Below, one piece after another: positions 13,065 to 22,181 of a stretch of 64,000 nucleotides of DNA. The position numbers and the translations under genes were made by a program. The notes below the pieces were generated by a model, which was not told the DNA's origin, did not search any database, and was given only the letters and a program-made list of their open reading frames with translations. Position 1 is the first letter of the stretch, and the number at the start of each line of letters is the position of its first letter. This DNA comes from Saccharum officinarum (Eukaryota; Streptophyta; Magnoliopsida; Poales; Poaceae): contig CM036158.1 of the NCBI GenBank assembly GCA_020631735.1, positions 85,499,421-85,563,420 on the forward strand, given 5' to 3'.

Positions 13065-13398
13065 CCCCACATCTATGTCTTCACCAACGCAGATTGGAAC
13101 ATCGTTGTTCTTATCGCCATGCTTCTATCATTTGGAAACTCAATCGAGGGTGCAGGCCTTCGGTTCTAGCAATGGAAGCCATGTCTCGTTCTTCCTTCAC
13201 AGCAACTGCACCGGCGAACTTGTCTACGGTGAAGGGTTTTCGACCTCAACTTCTCTTCCGTGCGAACTCGTTTCCCAGCGGAGAATAGCGTGGCTTGCAG
13301 TGGAGGCCGTTTCCTTCTCTTCTGCACCAACGCCAACGAATTCTCCGGCGAGTCCTCTGGGCTACTCAGTGACAGTGGGGGGCGCGAGAGTGATAACG

Positions 13399-13709
13399 TG
13401 TTACAAAGTTCTAGCTCCATCCCAGATTACCAAATTACAAGACGTTTGACTTTTTTAACACCTTGACCACTCATCTTATTTAAATTATTTACAAAATATC
13501 ACTTTTTATATCGCAGCTTGCTTTATTAATAAAAGTTCTTCAAGAATGACTTAAATTTGATTATGTTTACATAAAATCTTTGAATAAGACGAGTGGTCAA
13601 ATTTGAGATAAAAAAGTCAAATGTCTTATAATTTGGAATGGAGGGAGTAGAGAATTAGAGACAGTGAGTTGATGCAAATGATCTATGTTGTATTCGCAAT
13701 GAACAGTGT
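13399..13709 (-). repeat. Copia 5' LTR remnant split by a MITE, copy A
   Basis: The LTR start aligned to 5,136 is recognisable as TGTTACAAAG, is interrupted by a MITE, and resumes as TAGAGAATTAGAGACAGTG through to CAATGAACAGTGT. The rest of the LTR is missing. In copy B the same remnant is uninterrupted at 53,700-53,774. Confidence 0.75.
13414..13647. mobile_element. Stowaway-like MITE in copia LTR, copy A only
   Basis: A 234-bp insertion with TA on each side (13,412-13,413 and 13,648-13,649). The ends are inverted: the left reads GCTCCATCCCAGATTAC and the right, reversed, reads CTCCCTCCATTCCAAATTAT. Longer inverted arms follow, with GACTTTTTTAACACC, GACCACTC and their reversed partners. Copy B has the unoccupied LTR sequence. 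TA duplication and CTCCCTCC ends are typical of Tc1/mariner-derived Stowaway MITEs. Confidence 0.85.
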
Positions 13710-14260
13710 TTACCGTATCATTGTAGTGTACTACTAGTAGCTATTAAGCTATCGTGGTGTCGGTATGGCATCTCTCTTTTCCTGCATGAAACTGAAAACG
13801 GTTAGGTGTCTCTCTTCCAACACAAATGATAAGGTATTTGGTGCACAGAATCGTTACAATGCATCAGATCAGTACCAATAATGATGTCTGTGTTCTGATT
13901 GTGTAAACCTGATGCCTTTCCTTCTGTATCTGGCTGTACGCGAATCTCCCGTTCCCAACGCATGGCCGGATTGGCTGTGCATTTCTGATCGATGAAGAAC
14001 GTTAAAAATGTGTCTCGAGAAACAATCAGTGCGCAGGTAGCTAGAAAAGACACTGTTGAGCAATACACAGCATCTGGTTTGCACTGAATATTTTGCCTAT
14101 ATAACTGCCAAGGAGCCGTTACTTTTTTAATGGTGCACGCATGACCCGAAGTCTCCGTTCCTCGCATGATTTGCTCCAGAGCCATGTGACCCCTACCAAA
14201 GAGCGTCGGGTGCATCGACCTCTGATGGTGGTCGCGCGTTCTAACGATACTTTTCCTGCC

Positions 14261-14267
14261 TATAAAT
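14261..14267 (+). promoter_or_regulatory. TATA box of expansin gene A
   Basis: TATAAAT lies 118 bases before the start codon in otherwise mixed-composition DNA. The same box is kept in copy B at 54,449-54,455. A start site about 30 bases downstream would give a 5' leader of roughly 80-90 bases. Confidence 0.65.
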
Positions 14268-14378
14268 GCCCCTCGCAAAGGTGCTCTTCCCCGGCCATCC
14301 AAACGCACAATCTCATCACTACTAGCCACCTTCTTAAGCTTGGAGTAGATAGGATTGTCTTTGCTGCACTAAGCCAAG

Positions 14379-15977
14379 ATGGCAGCGACCTTATTGTCTT
14401 CCAAGGCTGCTGCATTTGCAGTACTCTTCTCCCTCCTAGTCACGTATGGCTCCTGCGCTCGGCCTGCAAGTTTTAACGCCTCCGACTTCACCGCCGACCC
14501 TAACTGGGAGGCCGCCAGAGCCACCTGGTATGGGGCACCTACTGGCGCCGGTCCTGACGACGACGGTACGCACACGTACGCTTGGTGTTAGTTATTACCG
14601 TTACCGGCCTGTACTGTAAATAAACTTTGCGTGCGCGCACGGCATCCATTTGTGTGCATGCAGGTGGTGCCTGCGGGTTCAAGAACGTGAACCTGCCTCC
14701 GTTCTCAGCCATGACGTCCTGTGGCAACGAGCCACTGTTCAAGGACGGCAAGGGCTGCGGCTCATGCTACCAGGTACGACGATCGAAGTAGATAAAATGG
14801 TCAGATGAAGCTAACATTGGTGCCTACCCGGCCTAATGCAAGCAAAGGGAAAGCTCATGCACAGTTTCTGATTTTGACTCACATCACGCACACTCAGTAG
14901 TTTTACTGCACTTTTTTTGGCAGATCCGATGCCAAAACCACGCTGCATGCTCCGGCAACCCGGAGACGGTGATCATCACCGACATGAACTACTATCCGGT
15001 CGCCGAGTACCACTTCGACCTCAGCGGCACGGCGTTCGGCGCCATGGCTAAGCCTGGCCGCAGCGATGAGCTCCGCCACGCCGGCATCATCGACATCCAG
15101 TTCAAGAGGTGAGTAACATGCATTGCTTGTTGCAGAGAAAGAGCCAAACAGACAATGCAACAACCTGCAATAGACCCTACTGCCTGAACACAATCATATT
15201 TCGACCGTCTATTTACTGGTGCTGTGGTGCGAGCCCCTGTACTTTGCTCAGCTAACTCTAACGACAATGATCGATTATCCATTATTGGGCGGTCCCAAGT
15301 AGATTCGCACAGATCTTAGTACTATATACTCCCTCCGTTCAGAAAAGAATGCAACTACGTGTTGCGTGCCGCCAAAAGTTGTTCACATTTGACCAAATTT
15401 TTAGTAAATACTATTCATATTTACGGCTCCAAAATAATTTATTATGAAAATACGTTTCATAATTAATCTAATGATATTTATTTCATATCATACATATTGA
15501 TACTCTTTTATCTATAATTGATCAAACTTAAGATACTGAACCATATCACTGTGCTAGAATTGCATTCTCAGCTTGGCTTGCGCATACTACACCTGTGTCC
15601 TATTATCTGAAGCTGAAGCCAAATCCAACATATCACATGGCTTTAATTCCTGCAGAGTGCCCTGCAATTACCCTGGGCAGAAGGTGACTTTCCACGTCGA
15701 GGAGGGGTCCAACTCCGTGTACCTCGCGGTGCTGGTCGAGTTTGAAGATGGCGACGGCGACGTGGTGCAGGTGGACCTCATGGAGGCCAACTCCGGCTAC
15801 TGGACGCCGATGCGCGAGTCCTGGGGGTCCATCTGGAGGCTCGACTCTAACCACCGGCTGCAGGCGCCCTTCTCGCTGCGCATCACAAACGAGTCCGGCA
15901 GGACACTGGTGGCCAATCAGGTCATCCCGGCCAACTGGGTGCCCAACACCTACTACCGCTCCATTATCCAGTATTAA
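14379..15977 (+). CDS. Beta-expansin (EXPB), copy A, four exons
   Basis: Exons are 14,379-14,565, 14,664-14,773, 14,924-15,108 and 15,656-15,977, with GT-AG introns and one frame giving 267 residues, the usual family length. Residues 1 to about 27 form a secretory signal ([15 protein letters not shown]). An expansin double-psi beta-barrel domain follows, with TWYG (49-52), GGACGF (63-68), GKGCGSCYQ (91-99), six cysteines (66, 82, 94, 97, 102, 108) and the HFD motif (129-131). The CBM63-like C-terminal domain covers about 170-267 and ends SIIQY. NAS near residue 33 is a possible N-glycosylation site. Beta-expansins loosen cell walls of growing grass tissue without hydrolysis, and pollen group-1 allergens belong to this family. 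A TATA box lies at 14,261. Unlike copy B, residue 127 is Glu, where relatives usually have a basic residue, and intron 3 contains a MITE. Tissue of expression cannot be told. Confidence 0.95.
15329..15570. mobile_element. MITE in expansin intron 3, copy A only
   Basis: Starts after TA with CTCCCTCCGTTCAGAAAAGA, a typical Stowaway-like terminus. It ends at AGAATTGCATTCTCA, which pairs with the left arm (AGAATGCAA) but lacks the outer GAACGGAGGGAG end. Copy B has only 14 unrelated bases at this point (near 55,521-55,534). It is therefore a 3'-truncated MITE, or an ancestral MITE removed imprecisely from copy B. The splice sites are unaffected. Confidence 0.75.
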
Positions 15978-16790
15978 TTGATTTGCTCGATCAGGACATC
16001 AACTATTCGGGGTCATTGTTTTTTCATTAATTTGGTATGTACCGTATCTGTGTTATACATTATTGGATTGATGAGGTGTCCTAGTTTAATTAGTACTCTA
16101 GGTGAGATATCAGGAATCCGGCTATATATGCCGTCTGTACGAGAGTTGTTAGAGTGCCCCAAGGGATTCACGAGTGGGAAACGGAGGAGGCAAGTTTGCA
16201 TGTGCTTTCCCGCCCACTGCCGATGTACCGTGTTATGTGATCAATCAAAGTTATAAAGTATGCACACTATTAACACTATTTGTGTACCACAAACTAAGGG
16301 CCATACCAATGAAAAAACTACTTAGGCCTTGTTTGGACGGTAATGCTCTGTATCCGTGCATCCGTCCCATGACTCCCGTCTGGACGAGCCTCATCCACTC
16401 ATTTACGGACCTATCCTTATCTACTCATTCACAGACCCAGCCCGCGTCGCACACCCGCTCTGCACTGCACGCCCCCGCTCGCGGGACGACTCTACTTGCC
16501 CGCGCTGCCCCGAAAGACGGACTCCGCCTACGCCGGTCGCCAGTGCCGCCCGACATTGCGGGACAGACTCCGCTCACCTACGCCGCCCCCGCTCGCGGGA
16601 TGGACTCTGCCTGCGCCGCCCCTGCCCGCCCGCCGTTCGGGCTCGCGCCTCCCGTTGCGGCCGCGCTCCATCCGCCTGCCACGGCCACTGCCGAGGTCCA
16701 TGCCACCGATGAGCTCCGCACCGGCAACCTCCGAGCACTCCATGGCATCAAAATCCACTCCGGCGTCGAGCTCCACAAGGACGAGCTCCA
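15978..16790. other. Expansin 3' flank and GC-rich patch, copy A
   Basis: The expansin 3' flank is AT-rich with no single clear poly(A) signal. From about 16,320 (GGCCTTGTTTGGACGG) the sequence becomes GC-rich and Pro/Arg-coding in every frame. It leads into the periodic repeat patch and is probably the left part of the same dispersed repeat. No gene is supported here. Confidence 0.5.
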
Positions 16791-17223
16791 TTCGTCCGAG
16801 CAGCAAGGTGACATTGCACTGAAAACACCACATGTTGCAAGCGTATGTCTCGAGTGTTTCAGTTGTTTTAGAGGTATGTCGCAAGGGTTTCGTATGGATG
16901 TTGCAAAGGTAGATCGGGATGTTGCATATGTTGCAATGGTTGTACACTTATATTGCAAACGTCTGTCCCCAATGTTTTATCTGTTTTTTCAGAAGTATGT
17001 TGCAAGTGTATTTATTTAGAAGTTGCATATGTTTCACGCATATGTTGCAATTTTTTTATCGGGATGTTGCGTACGTGTTGCAAAGGTTTTCAAGTGTTTT
17101 GTGTTTTTTTGCAAGAGTTTCAGACGAATGTTTCAAATATTTCCTCTGTCTTCAGACATATGTTGCAAATGTTTCATCTGGATGTTTCAAAAGCAGATCG
17201 GGTGTTGCACATGTTGCAATGGC

Positions 17224-17496
17224 TGTAACATCCCGGCCCAGGGCTTAACAGGATTAATAGGATACTCATACCAACAAGTTGCAACTTCTTTTCCGGAAGC
17301 CCATCTCGAAAGAACTCCAAAGTTAAGCGTGCTTGGTCTGGAGCGATGGGTGACCGACCGGGAAGTTCTTCCCGGGTGCGCACGAGTGAGGACAAAGTAC
17401 ACAGAAAAGACTTGTGTTGGTCTGTGAGGGCAGTCTATGTCCTAGAAAAGCGGCCAGATGTAAGCGGGCCTGGCCTCGAGGAGGCGGGACGTTACA
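17224..17496 (+). repeat. Cassandra left LTR with 5S rRNA-like segment
   Basis: Positions about 17,299-17,380 resemble the 3' half of plant 5S rRNA. They include a CCATC...AGAACTCC block, AAGTTAAGCGTGCTTGG and GATGGGTGACCGACCGGGAAGTTCTT. The first 5S half is not clearly present, so this is not a functional 5S gene. The AGTTAAGCGTGCTTGG part covers the region of the internal RNA polymerase III control elements. Confidence 0.9.
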
Positions 17497-17700
17497 GAAT
17501 GGTATCAGAGCCGACTCTCGCGGTTTCACGGGCGCGTGTGTCACAGTTGCGCAGGCATGGTGCGCATGGCTGGTGTGGATCCGTCGTGGTCACACAGCAT
17601 GGCACATGCGCTGGCTCTGGACATACGGACGTGGCCAAGAGAGGACGCTCCTGGCTTGGGATTGATCGACGAGGACGCCGATCTCTTAAGGGGGTGAGGA

Positions 17701-17973
17701 TGTAACATCCCGGCCCAGGGCTTAACAGGATTAATAGGATACTCATACCAACAAGTTGCAACTTCTTTTCCGGAAGCCCATCTCGAAAGAACTCCAAAGT
17801 TAAGCGTGCTTGGTCTGGAGCGATGGGTGACCGACCGGGAAGTTCTTCCCGGGTGCGCACGAGTGAGGACAAAGTACACAGAAAAGACTTGTGTTGGTCT
17901 GTGAGGGCAGTCTATGTCCTAGAAAAGCGGCCAGATGTAAGCGGGCCTGGCCTCGAGGAGGCGGGACGTTACA
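17701..17973 (+). repeat. Cassandra right LTR with 5S rRNA-like segment
   Basis: Same sequence as the left LTR, with no difference found by reading the two side by side. The 5S-like part is at about 17,776-17,857. Identity of the LTRs implies recent insertion. Confidence 0.9.
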
Positions 17974-18335
17974 ATGGCACCGCTGGCTGGCAGACAACGC
18001 CCTACCACAGGGCTTTGGCTCCTACCTCGCGCCTTCCTCGTGTGGCATGCCTCGCCCTCTCCTCTCCCTCCCCTCCCTTTCCTTCCCTCCATCTCGCCAC
18101 GGTAGTTCGAGCTCGGTGGGAAACCCTACCCGATGAACACACAAATGCCCGCACAGGTGGTGGCCCCGGGTGGGCCGACGGCGGCACAATACTCGCATAG
18201 TGGCCCCGGAGCAAGCTGAGGTTCGCGCGCGTTCGCTCACTACGCGTAGGAAACAAGCAGCCGTGGGTGTCCGTCCAGACGTCCAGGTGCTAGTAACGCC
18301 CTTATTTTGATGCTCATATATCTACCGCAATCCAT

Positions 18336-19200
18336 GTGTGTTGGGATAGCTCAGGGCTACACCCGTCATGTGTGCTCGCACGTGCACTATGGACTCATGT
18401 AAAGGCCTGTTGGGCCCAAGATGGCCCGCTTCAGAGGAAGGCCCTAACCTCCATACGTAGGCCTAGGAACAAGGACCATGCCCAAACCGCCCACGCCCGG
18501 ACGTTGCTTGGCCTAGTCCAAAAGGCTCCCGACCTTGGAAGGCAGCAACCGACCAAGGGAGGCGACAAGGGCCATCACACTACACGATCCAGCTTCCCAT
18601 CCTAACTAATATGAGGAATCTTCCTATCTGACAGATGCCCTAAACCTAACACATGGGCAAAGCTGTAGGATGCCAGGCCCTACCGTGGCTCTTCTTCGTG
18701 CCCTACAAGGTTGTGTCGGCCACTCCCGGCAAGGGGTCATGCATCCACATCCTTGGCACGCGATGAATGCTAAGAGGAAGTGAAATCCAGCTAAGGCACA
18801 GCAACAACACCGAAGACTAGGACGCAAATCCCTAGGATCTCACCAAAAAACCATATCTCCTTGTACTCCCCTGGCCCTCTAGTATATAAGGCTAGGCAGG
18901 GGCTCCTGTAGAGGGGATCAAACCCTCGATCGAGCAATTGATCAATCGACTTGAGAAACCCTAGATCACTAGCTTAGCACTCTCTTACCACCTCTCTCTC
19001 TCTCTACCATTGTAAGAACTCAATTGAGTATTCTAACATGAAGAAACCAGTGTTGGACATAGAGCTTAGACGCCTGAACCAAGATAGACCCTTTGTGCCT
19101 TGAGTGCTAAACCACCAAAGTCACACGCATCGACCTACTGTTGGATCACTAATTACCGCCGCGGAATCGAACCTGCGACAGTTGGCCACACCAATCACAC
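18336..19200 (+). repeat. LTR-like block with TATA box, copy A
   Basis: A stretch with features of a retrotransposon LTR: GTATATAAGGCTAGGCAGGG at 18,892, an ACTCTCTTACCACCTCTCTC pyrimidine run, CATTGTAAGAACTCAATTGA, and a GAATCGAACCTGCGACAGTT end region. No convincing TG...CA pair with a 5-bp target duplication was found, and no internal coding region adjoins it. It may be a decayed solo LTR. It is shared with copy B at 57,548-58,412. Confidence 0.4.
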
Positions 19201-19280
19201 TACTAATAAGAAGTAGCCGTGCACCGTTTGGGTGGGTGGTATGGTGGAAAATCGATCAGCTAGATCCTAACCTTGACTTA

Positions 19281-19804
19281 GGGTCTGTTTGGTTCAACTA
19301 TGAGCTTTAGAAAAGCTTATATGAGCTATGTGTTATGAAAAAGTTATATGTTGTTTGGTTAAAACAATTATGAAACCTATCTCCTCTCTTTATCTCATTT
19401 GAAACAGCTTTAAAACGTCTCTCTATTCCTACCCAATTGAAAAAGCAGAAAGCTGAAAGCCAAAAGTAAGGTTCAAGGTGCTACGAAAATTGTACTACGC
19501 AAAATCAGTTGCTTCTGAAAAAGCAGCTTTTTGTTCTACCTGTTTGGTTGGTGTTCAACTTTTTGGCAGTAGAAGCACTTTCTAGAAGCTGAATCATATC
19601 CTTGGATAAGTCTAAGTCCTTGTTAAAAAATGTGAGAATGATCTTGATTCCTTTGCATTCTTTTTTTTTCTTTCACCCCATCTGATATAATTTATGACAA
19701 AGCTTGCCGTCCTTTTAGAAAAAAAATTATCCAAATATCTTGTGTTCACAGAAATTGATCTCTTTCTTGAAGCTCTTATTTCCAACTAATCCCCAAACGC
19801 CTCC
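19281..19804. mobile_element. MITE-like block, copy A
   Basis: Starts GGGTCTGTTTGGTTCAAC, a terminus shape common among grass MITEs, and contains inverted AAAAGC/GCTTTT and AGAAGC/GCTTCT words. The right end near 19,800 (AATCCCCAAACGCC) matches only loosely, so the limits are approximate. It is shared with copy B at 58,493-59,016. Confidence 0.4.
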
Positions 19805-20173
19805 TTTTCTTGTACCTTCCATTATTCAGTCCGAGCACAAATAATATAATGTACGAGAGGAATCTGACTCTAACTTTGTAACCAGAAGCAATAGGCATAG
19901 GCTAGTTCAGCCTATTCTACTTTGGAAAGATGTCTTAATTATTTGAGTTAGAAGATTTATAAGATTTATTTAGATGTTCAGGACATTCCTGACTGTAAAG
20001 CGAAAGAACACTCGCAGCGACAGTTTGAGAGCTGTAAGTTGGATATCAAAGCTTCCTTTCCTGATGACGCCTTTCGTTTATGCTACTCCATTCCAAGAAG
20101 ATATGGCAATCCACAAAAGGAACACCATGATCATCCGTGCACCGACCAACACATGCATTATAACATATTAGTA

Positions 20174-20392
20174 GTACTCTCTCCATCTTAAAATATAAGA
20201 TATTGAAGGTTGAATAGTTATTCTTAATTATAAGGTATTCTAGATCACTCTCAACCTAATCCATACGTGCCTGTCTTTTAAACTAAATCTACCCAAGTAC
20301 GCTTGTCTTTTAAACACCATCTTTCGCAAAATGACTCCTATAATTAGTAGCTGAAATCAATGACATGAATGCATGCCTTTGTAACTTTGTGT
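20174..20392. repeat. Partial Stowaway-like MITE, copy A
   Basis: Begins TACTCTCTCCATCTTAAAAT (CTCCCTCC in copy B at 59,389) and runs into AT-rich DNA without a matching right end before the next MITE. In copy B the same block carries an extra insert of about 64 bp. Confidence 0.45.
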
Positions 20393-20394
20393 TA

Positions 20395-20651
20395 CTCTCC
20401 AGCTCAGAATATAAGGTATGCACATATTTCAAAATTCAAACTTCGTTATCTTTAACCAATAATTAGCCTAATAATATAAAAAAAAAATTATAGTACAATA
20501 GTGGTAACAATAGATTTGTGTTTACAAATACTTTCTTATGGTATTTTGTTGTTGCCATAAATTATATATAATAGTATAAATTAACGGTTATAGTATGATC
20601 TTGAAGACTGTACTAAGTCAAATCGCGCCTTCTATTTTGAGAACTGGGGAG
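20395..20651. mobile_element. Stowaway-like MITE, copy A
   Basis: 257 bp flanked by TA (20,393-20,394 and 20,652-20,653). The left end reads CTCTCCAGCTCAGAATATAA and the right end, reversed, reads CTCCCCAGTTCTCAAAATAG. The AT-rich interior has no coding capacity. The element is also present in copy B. Confidence 0.75.
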
Positions 20652-20653
20652 TA

Positions 20654-22093
20654 CAAGAAAACTAAGAAAGTTGGCAACCAATCATTCTATTTTTTTTTAT
20701 CAAATTCCTACTTTGTAGTTGTGGCAGAACCGCCTAATCTAATGTCCTCCCAAGGGTACTTGTCTTCCACTAAACACTAAGTACCCGAGAGAGAGCACTA
20801 AACTATGCAATTCTGTCGAGCACCACAAGGGATAACTCGAAAATCCACATTTTTACATCAGGATCATAAATGAGAGAGTAAAGCTTACAACATCCTTGTC
20901 GTTTCTTACATCACTTTTAATACAACATCAGAGTAACTCATTATTTAATTATAACAGCGAAATATAAAATGTTATTAGAGTTTCAGCGGACTGGAAATCA
21001 TTAATGTCAAGTTAAACATTATCATGAAGAACATTAACATGCATGAAATGAGAACATGTTACGAGTCTTTCTTTTGAAAAACATTCTTGGTGGAAGTTTT
21101 AATTAACTCTATGTCCGCACGTTAAGGAAATCCTCGCTGAACCCACCAGGAGGTTTTCACACACAAGTGTCCACTTATCAGTACCTGTCACCTGCAATAG
21201 GGTAGATCAAACCCTGAGTAGTCAATTGTACTCCGCAAGACTTACCTGTTAGGAGAAAAAAGACTCCAAGGATTATGCAAGACTTTTTGGCTTGTGGGTT
21301 TATTGCATCTGCAAGAAACATCGCTAAATGTGCATCCTTATATTCCTTTTTATTAGCAGTCATCATTAGTTCATTAACCGACCATTCTATGTAAGCACCA
21401 ACGCTACTTGCAAGCAGGTGGTAAGCAATCAGGACCATTTCATCATCTTCCATAGTTCTTACTACGATGCCAGATTATAGTCATGCCGTACCGTCAAGTT
21501 GACGGTGATTCACGAATCAATGTGCCCAGCTGGGTGCCCCGAAAACACACGCCTTGTTTGTACCCCGGCACAAGCAAGACCAACCCATTCCTCTCCTGTC
21601 AAGGGGTCCAAGTCCCCGTCCAAGTTCGGGCTCCAAGCCCCCAACACTGCAGGCCCGGCCTCAGTATGGTGCTTAGACCTCCTCAACCCAATATATAAAA
21701 CCACCCAAAAAGCCGGTCCAAAACGAGCCGAAACCCATGACAAGAGAGAAACAAGTCTTCCCGCTCCCATAAGCAAGTATATGCTCGGGACAAGTAGGTC
21801 TGTGACCTGACTATGGAATCCAATGCAACGAACGGTCCTTAATCGACACAGGCGAAACAAATGCAATCAGAGCCCCGCTCTATTGCCCAACCAAGTCCAA
21901 GTACATCCCACCCATTCTGCCTGGTCTCCAATTATCCATATATATTTATATTCCATGTGATAGTAATATGATAATAGTAACAATAATATTTTTCCTATCT
22001 CTCGTAAGTGACCGGTAATCACTCGACTTCTACCGGAATCCTATAGCATAGCACGCTACACGATCCTATCGTACTAGTAAGACTCATAGGAAA

Positions 22094-22095
<2 letters not shown>
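20654..22095. other. Intergenic repeat-derived DNA, copy A
   Basis: No supported gene. A 91-codon minus-strand frame at 21,178-21,453 (MEDDEMVLIAYHLLASSVGAY onward) has a protein-like composition, but I do not recognise it and its start codon is lost in copy B. From about 21,480 the composition becomes LTR-like, with AATATATAAAACCACCC at 21,692 and a CGGTAATCACTCGACTTC motif near 22,012, but no LTR ends could be set. Confidence 0.45.
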
Positions 22096-22178
<83 letters not shown>

Positions 22179-22181
22179 ATA
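22096..22181. repeat. TA microsatellite, copy A
   Basis: About 86 bases of nearly pure (TA)n with one interruption near 22,168. Copy B has only ATATATATAT at the same place (near 61,368-61,379), so this is a recent expansion or contraction between copies. Confidence 0.95.

Larger units (their letters stand above)
5136..13709 (-). mobile_element. Degenerate Ty1-copia LTR retrotransposon, copy A
   Basis: This is an 8.5-kb minus-strand element. The 3' LTR is at 5,136-5,319, preceded in the sense direction by a purine tract (CAAGGGGGAG). Tandem 3' noncoding modules follow at 5,570-5,845, then a broken gag-pol over about 5,850-11,000, a leader, and a 5' LTR remnant at 13,399-13,709. Beside the 5' LTR, the sense-strand primer-binding region begins CGTTATCACGCAC, close to the ACGTTATCAGCACG typical of grass copia elements. 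A MITE, an hAT-like element and a Stowaway-like MITE are nested inside it. Confidence 0.8.
17224..17973 (+). mobile_element. Cassandra-type TRIM retrotransposon, copy A only
   Basis: A complete 750-bp element: LTR 17,224-17,496, internal 17,497-17,700, LTR 17,701-17,973. Both 273-bp LTRs begin TGTAACATCC, end GACGTTACA and read as identical. The primer-binding site TGGTATCAGAGC, complementary to initiator Met-tRNA, starts three bases after the left LTR. A purine tract TAAGGGGGTGAGGA abuts the right LTR. A perfect 5-bp duplication ATGGC flanks it (17,219-17,223 and 17,974-17,978). Copy B has the empty site (CAATGACACC near 57,185). The LTRs carry a 5S-rRNA-like segment, the hallmark of Cassandra. 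It encodes no protein, so it must use another element's enzymes. Confidence 0.95.
16800..18305. repeat. TGTTGCA/GTTTCA periodic repeat family, copy A
   Basis: From 16,810 to 17,223 short words GATGTTGCA, TGTTGCAA and GTTTCA recur every 15-40 bases. The block resumes after the Cassandra insertion and ends near 18,305 with GTCCAGACGTCCAGGTGCTAG. The same word pattern and the same end (GGACGTCTGGGTGCTAG) occur at 28,861-29,680, and copy B has it at 56,800-57,515. It is therefore one dispersed, probably nonautonomous element family. The superfamily is unknown. A hairpin-plus-CTAG end suggests, but does not prove, a Helitron-like terminus. Confidence 0.55.

Noticed and set aside
15742..15981. Second protein overlapping expansin exon 4
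   Set aside because: It is a shifted-frame shadow of the expansin CBM63-like domain in GC-rich coding DNA.
16174..17019. Protein gene of 281 residues
   Set aside because: The frame starts in the expansin 3' flank, crosses a GC-rich patch and runs into periodic repeats. It is not kept intact in copy B, where only shorter frames remain.
17299..17380. 5S rRNA gene
   Set aside because: Only the 3' half resembles 5S rRNA, and it sits inside both LTRs of a Cassandra-type element with matching PBS, purine tract and target duplication. It is transposon-borne sequence.
16800..18305. Firm Helitron call
   Set aside because: The hairpin and CTAG end are suggestive, but the 5' TC end and the A/T insertion boundary could not be shown, so it is left as an unclassified repeat family.
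18336..19200. Complete solo LTR
   Set aside because: It has a TATA box and LTR-like composition, but no TG...CA pair with a 5-bp target duplication could be found.
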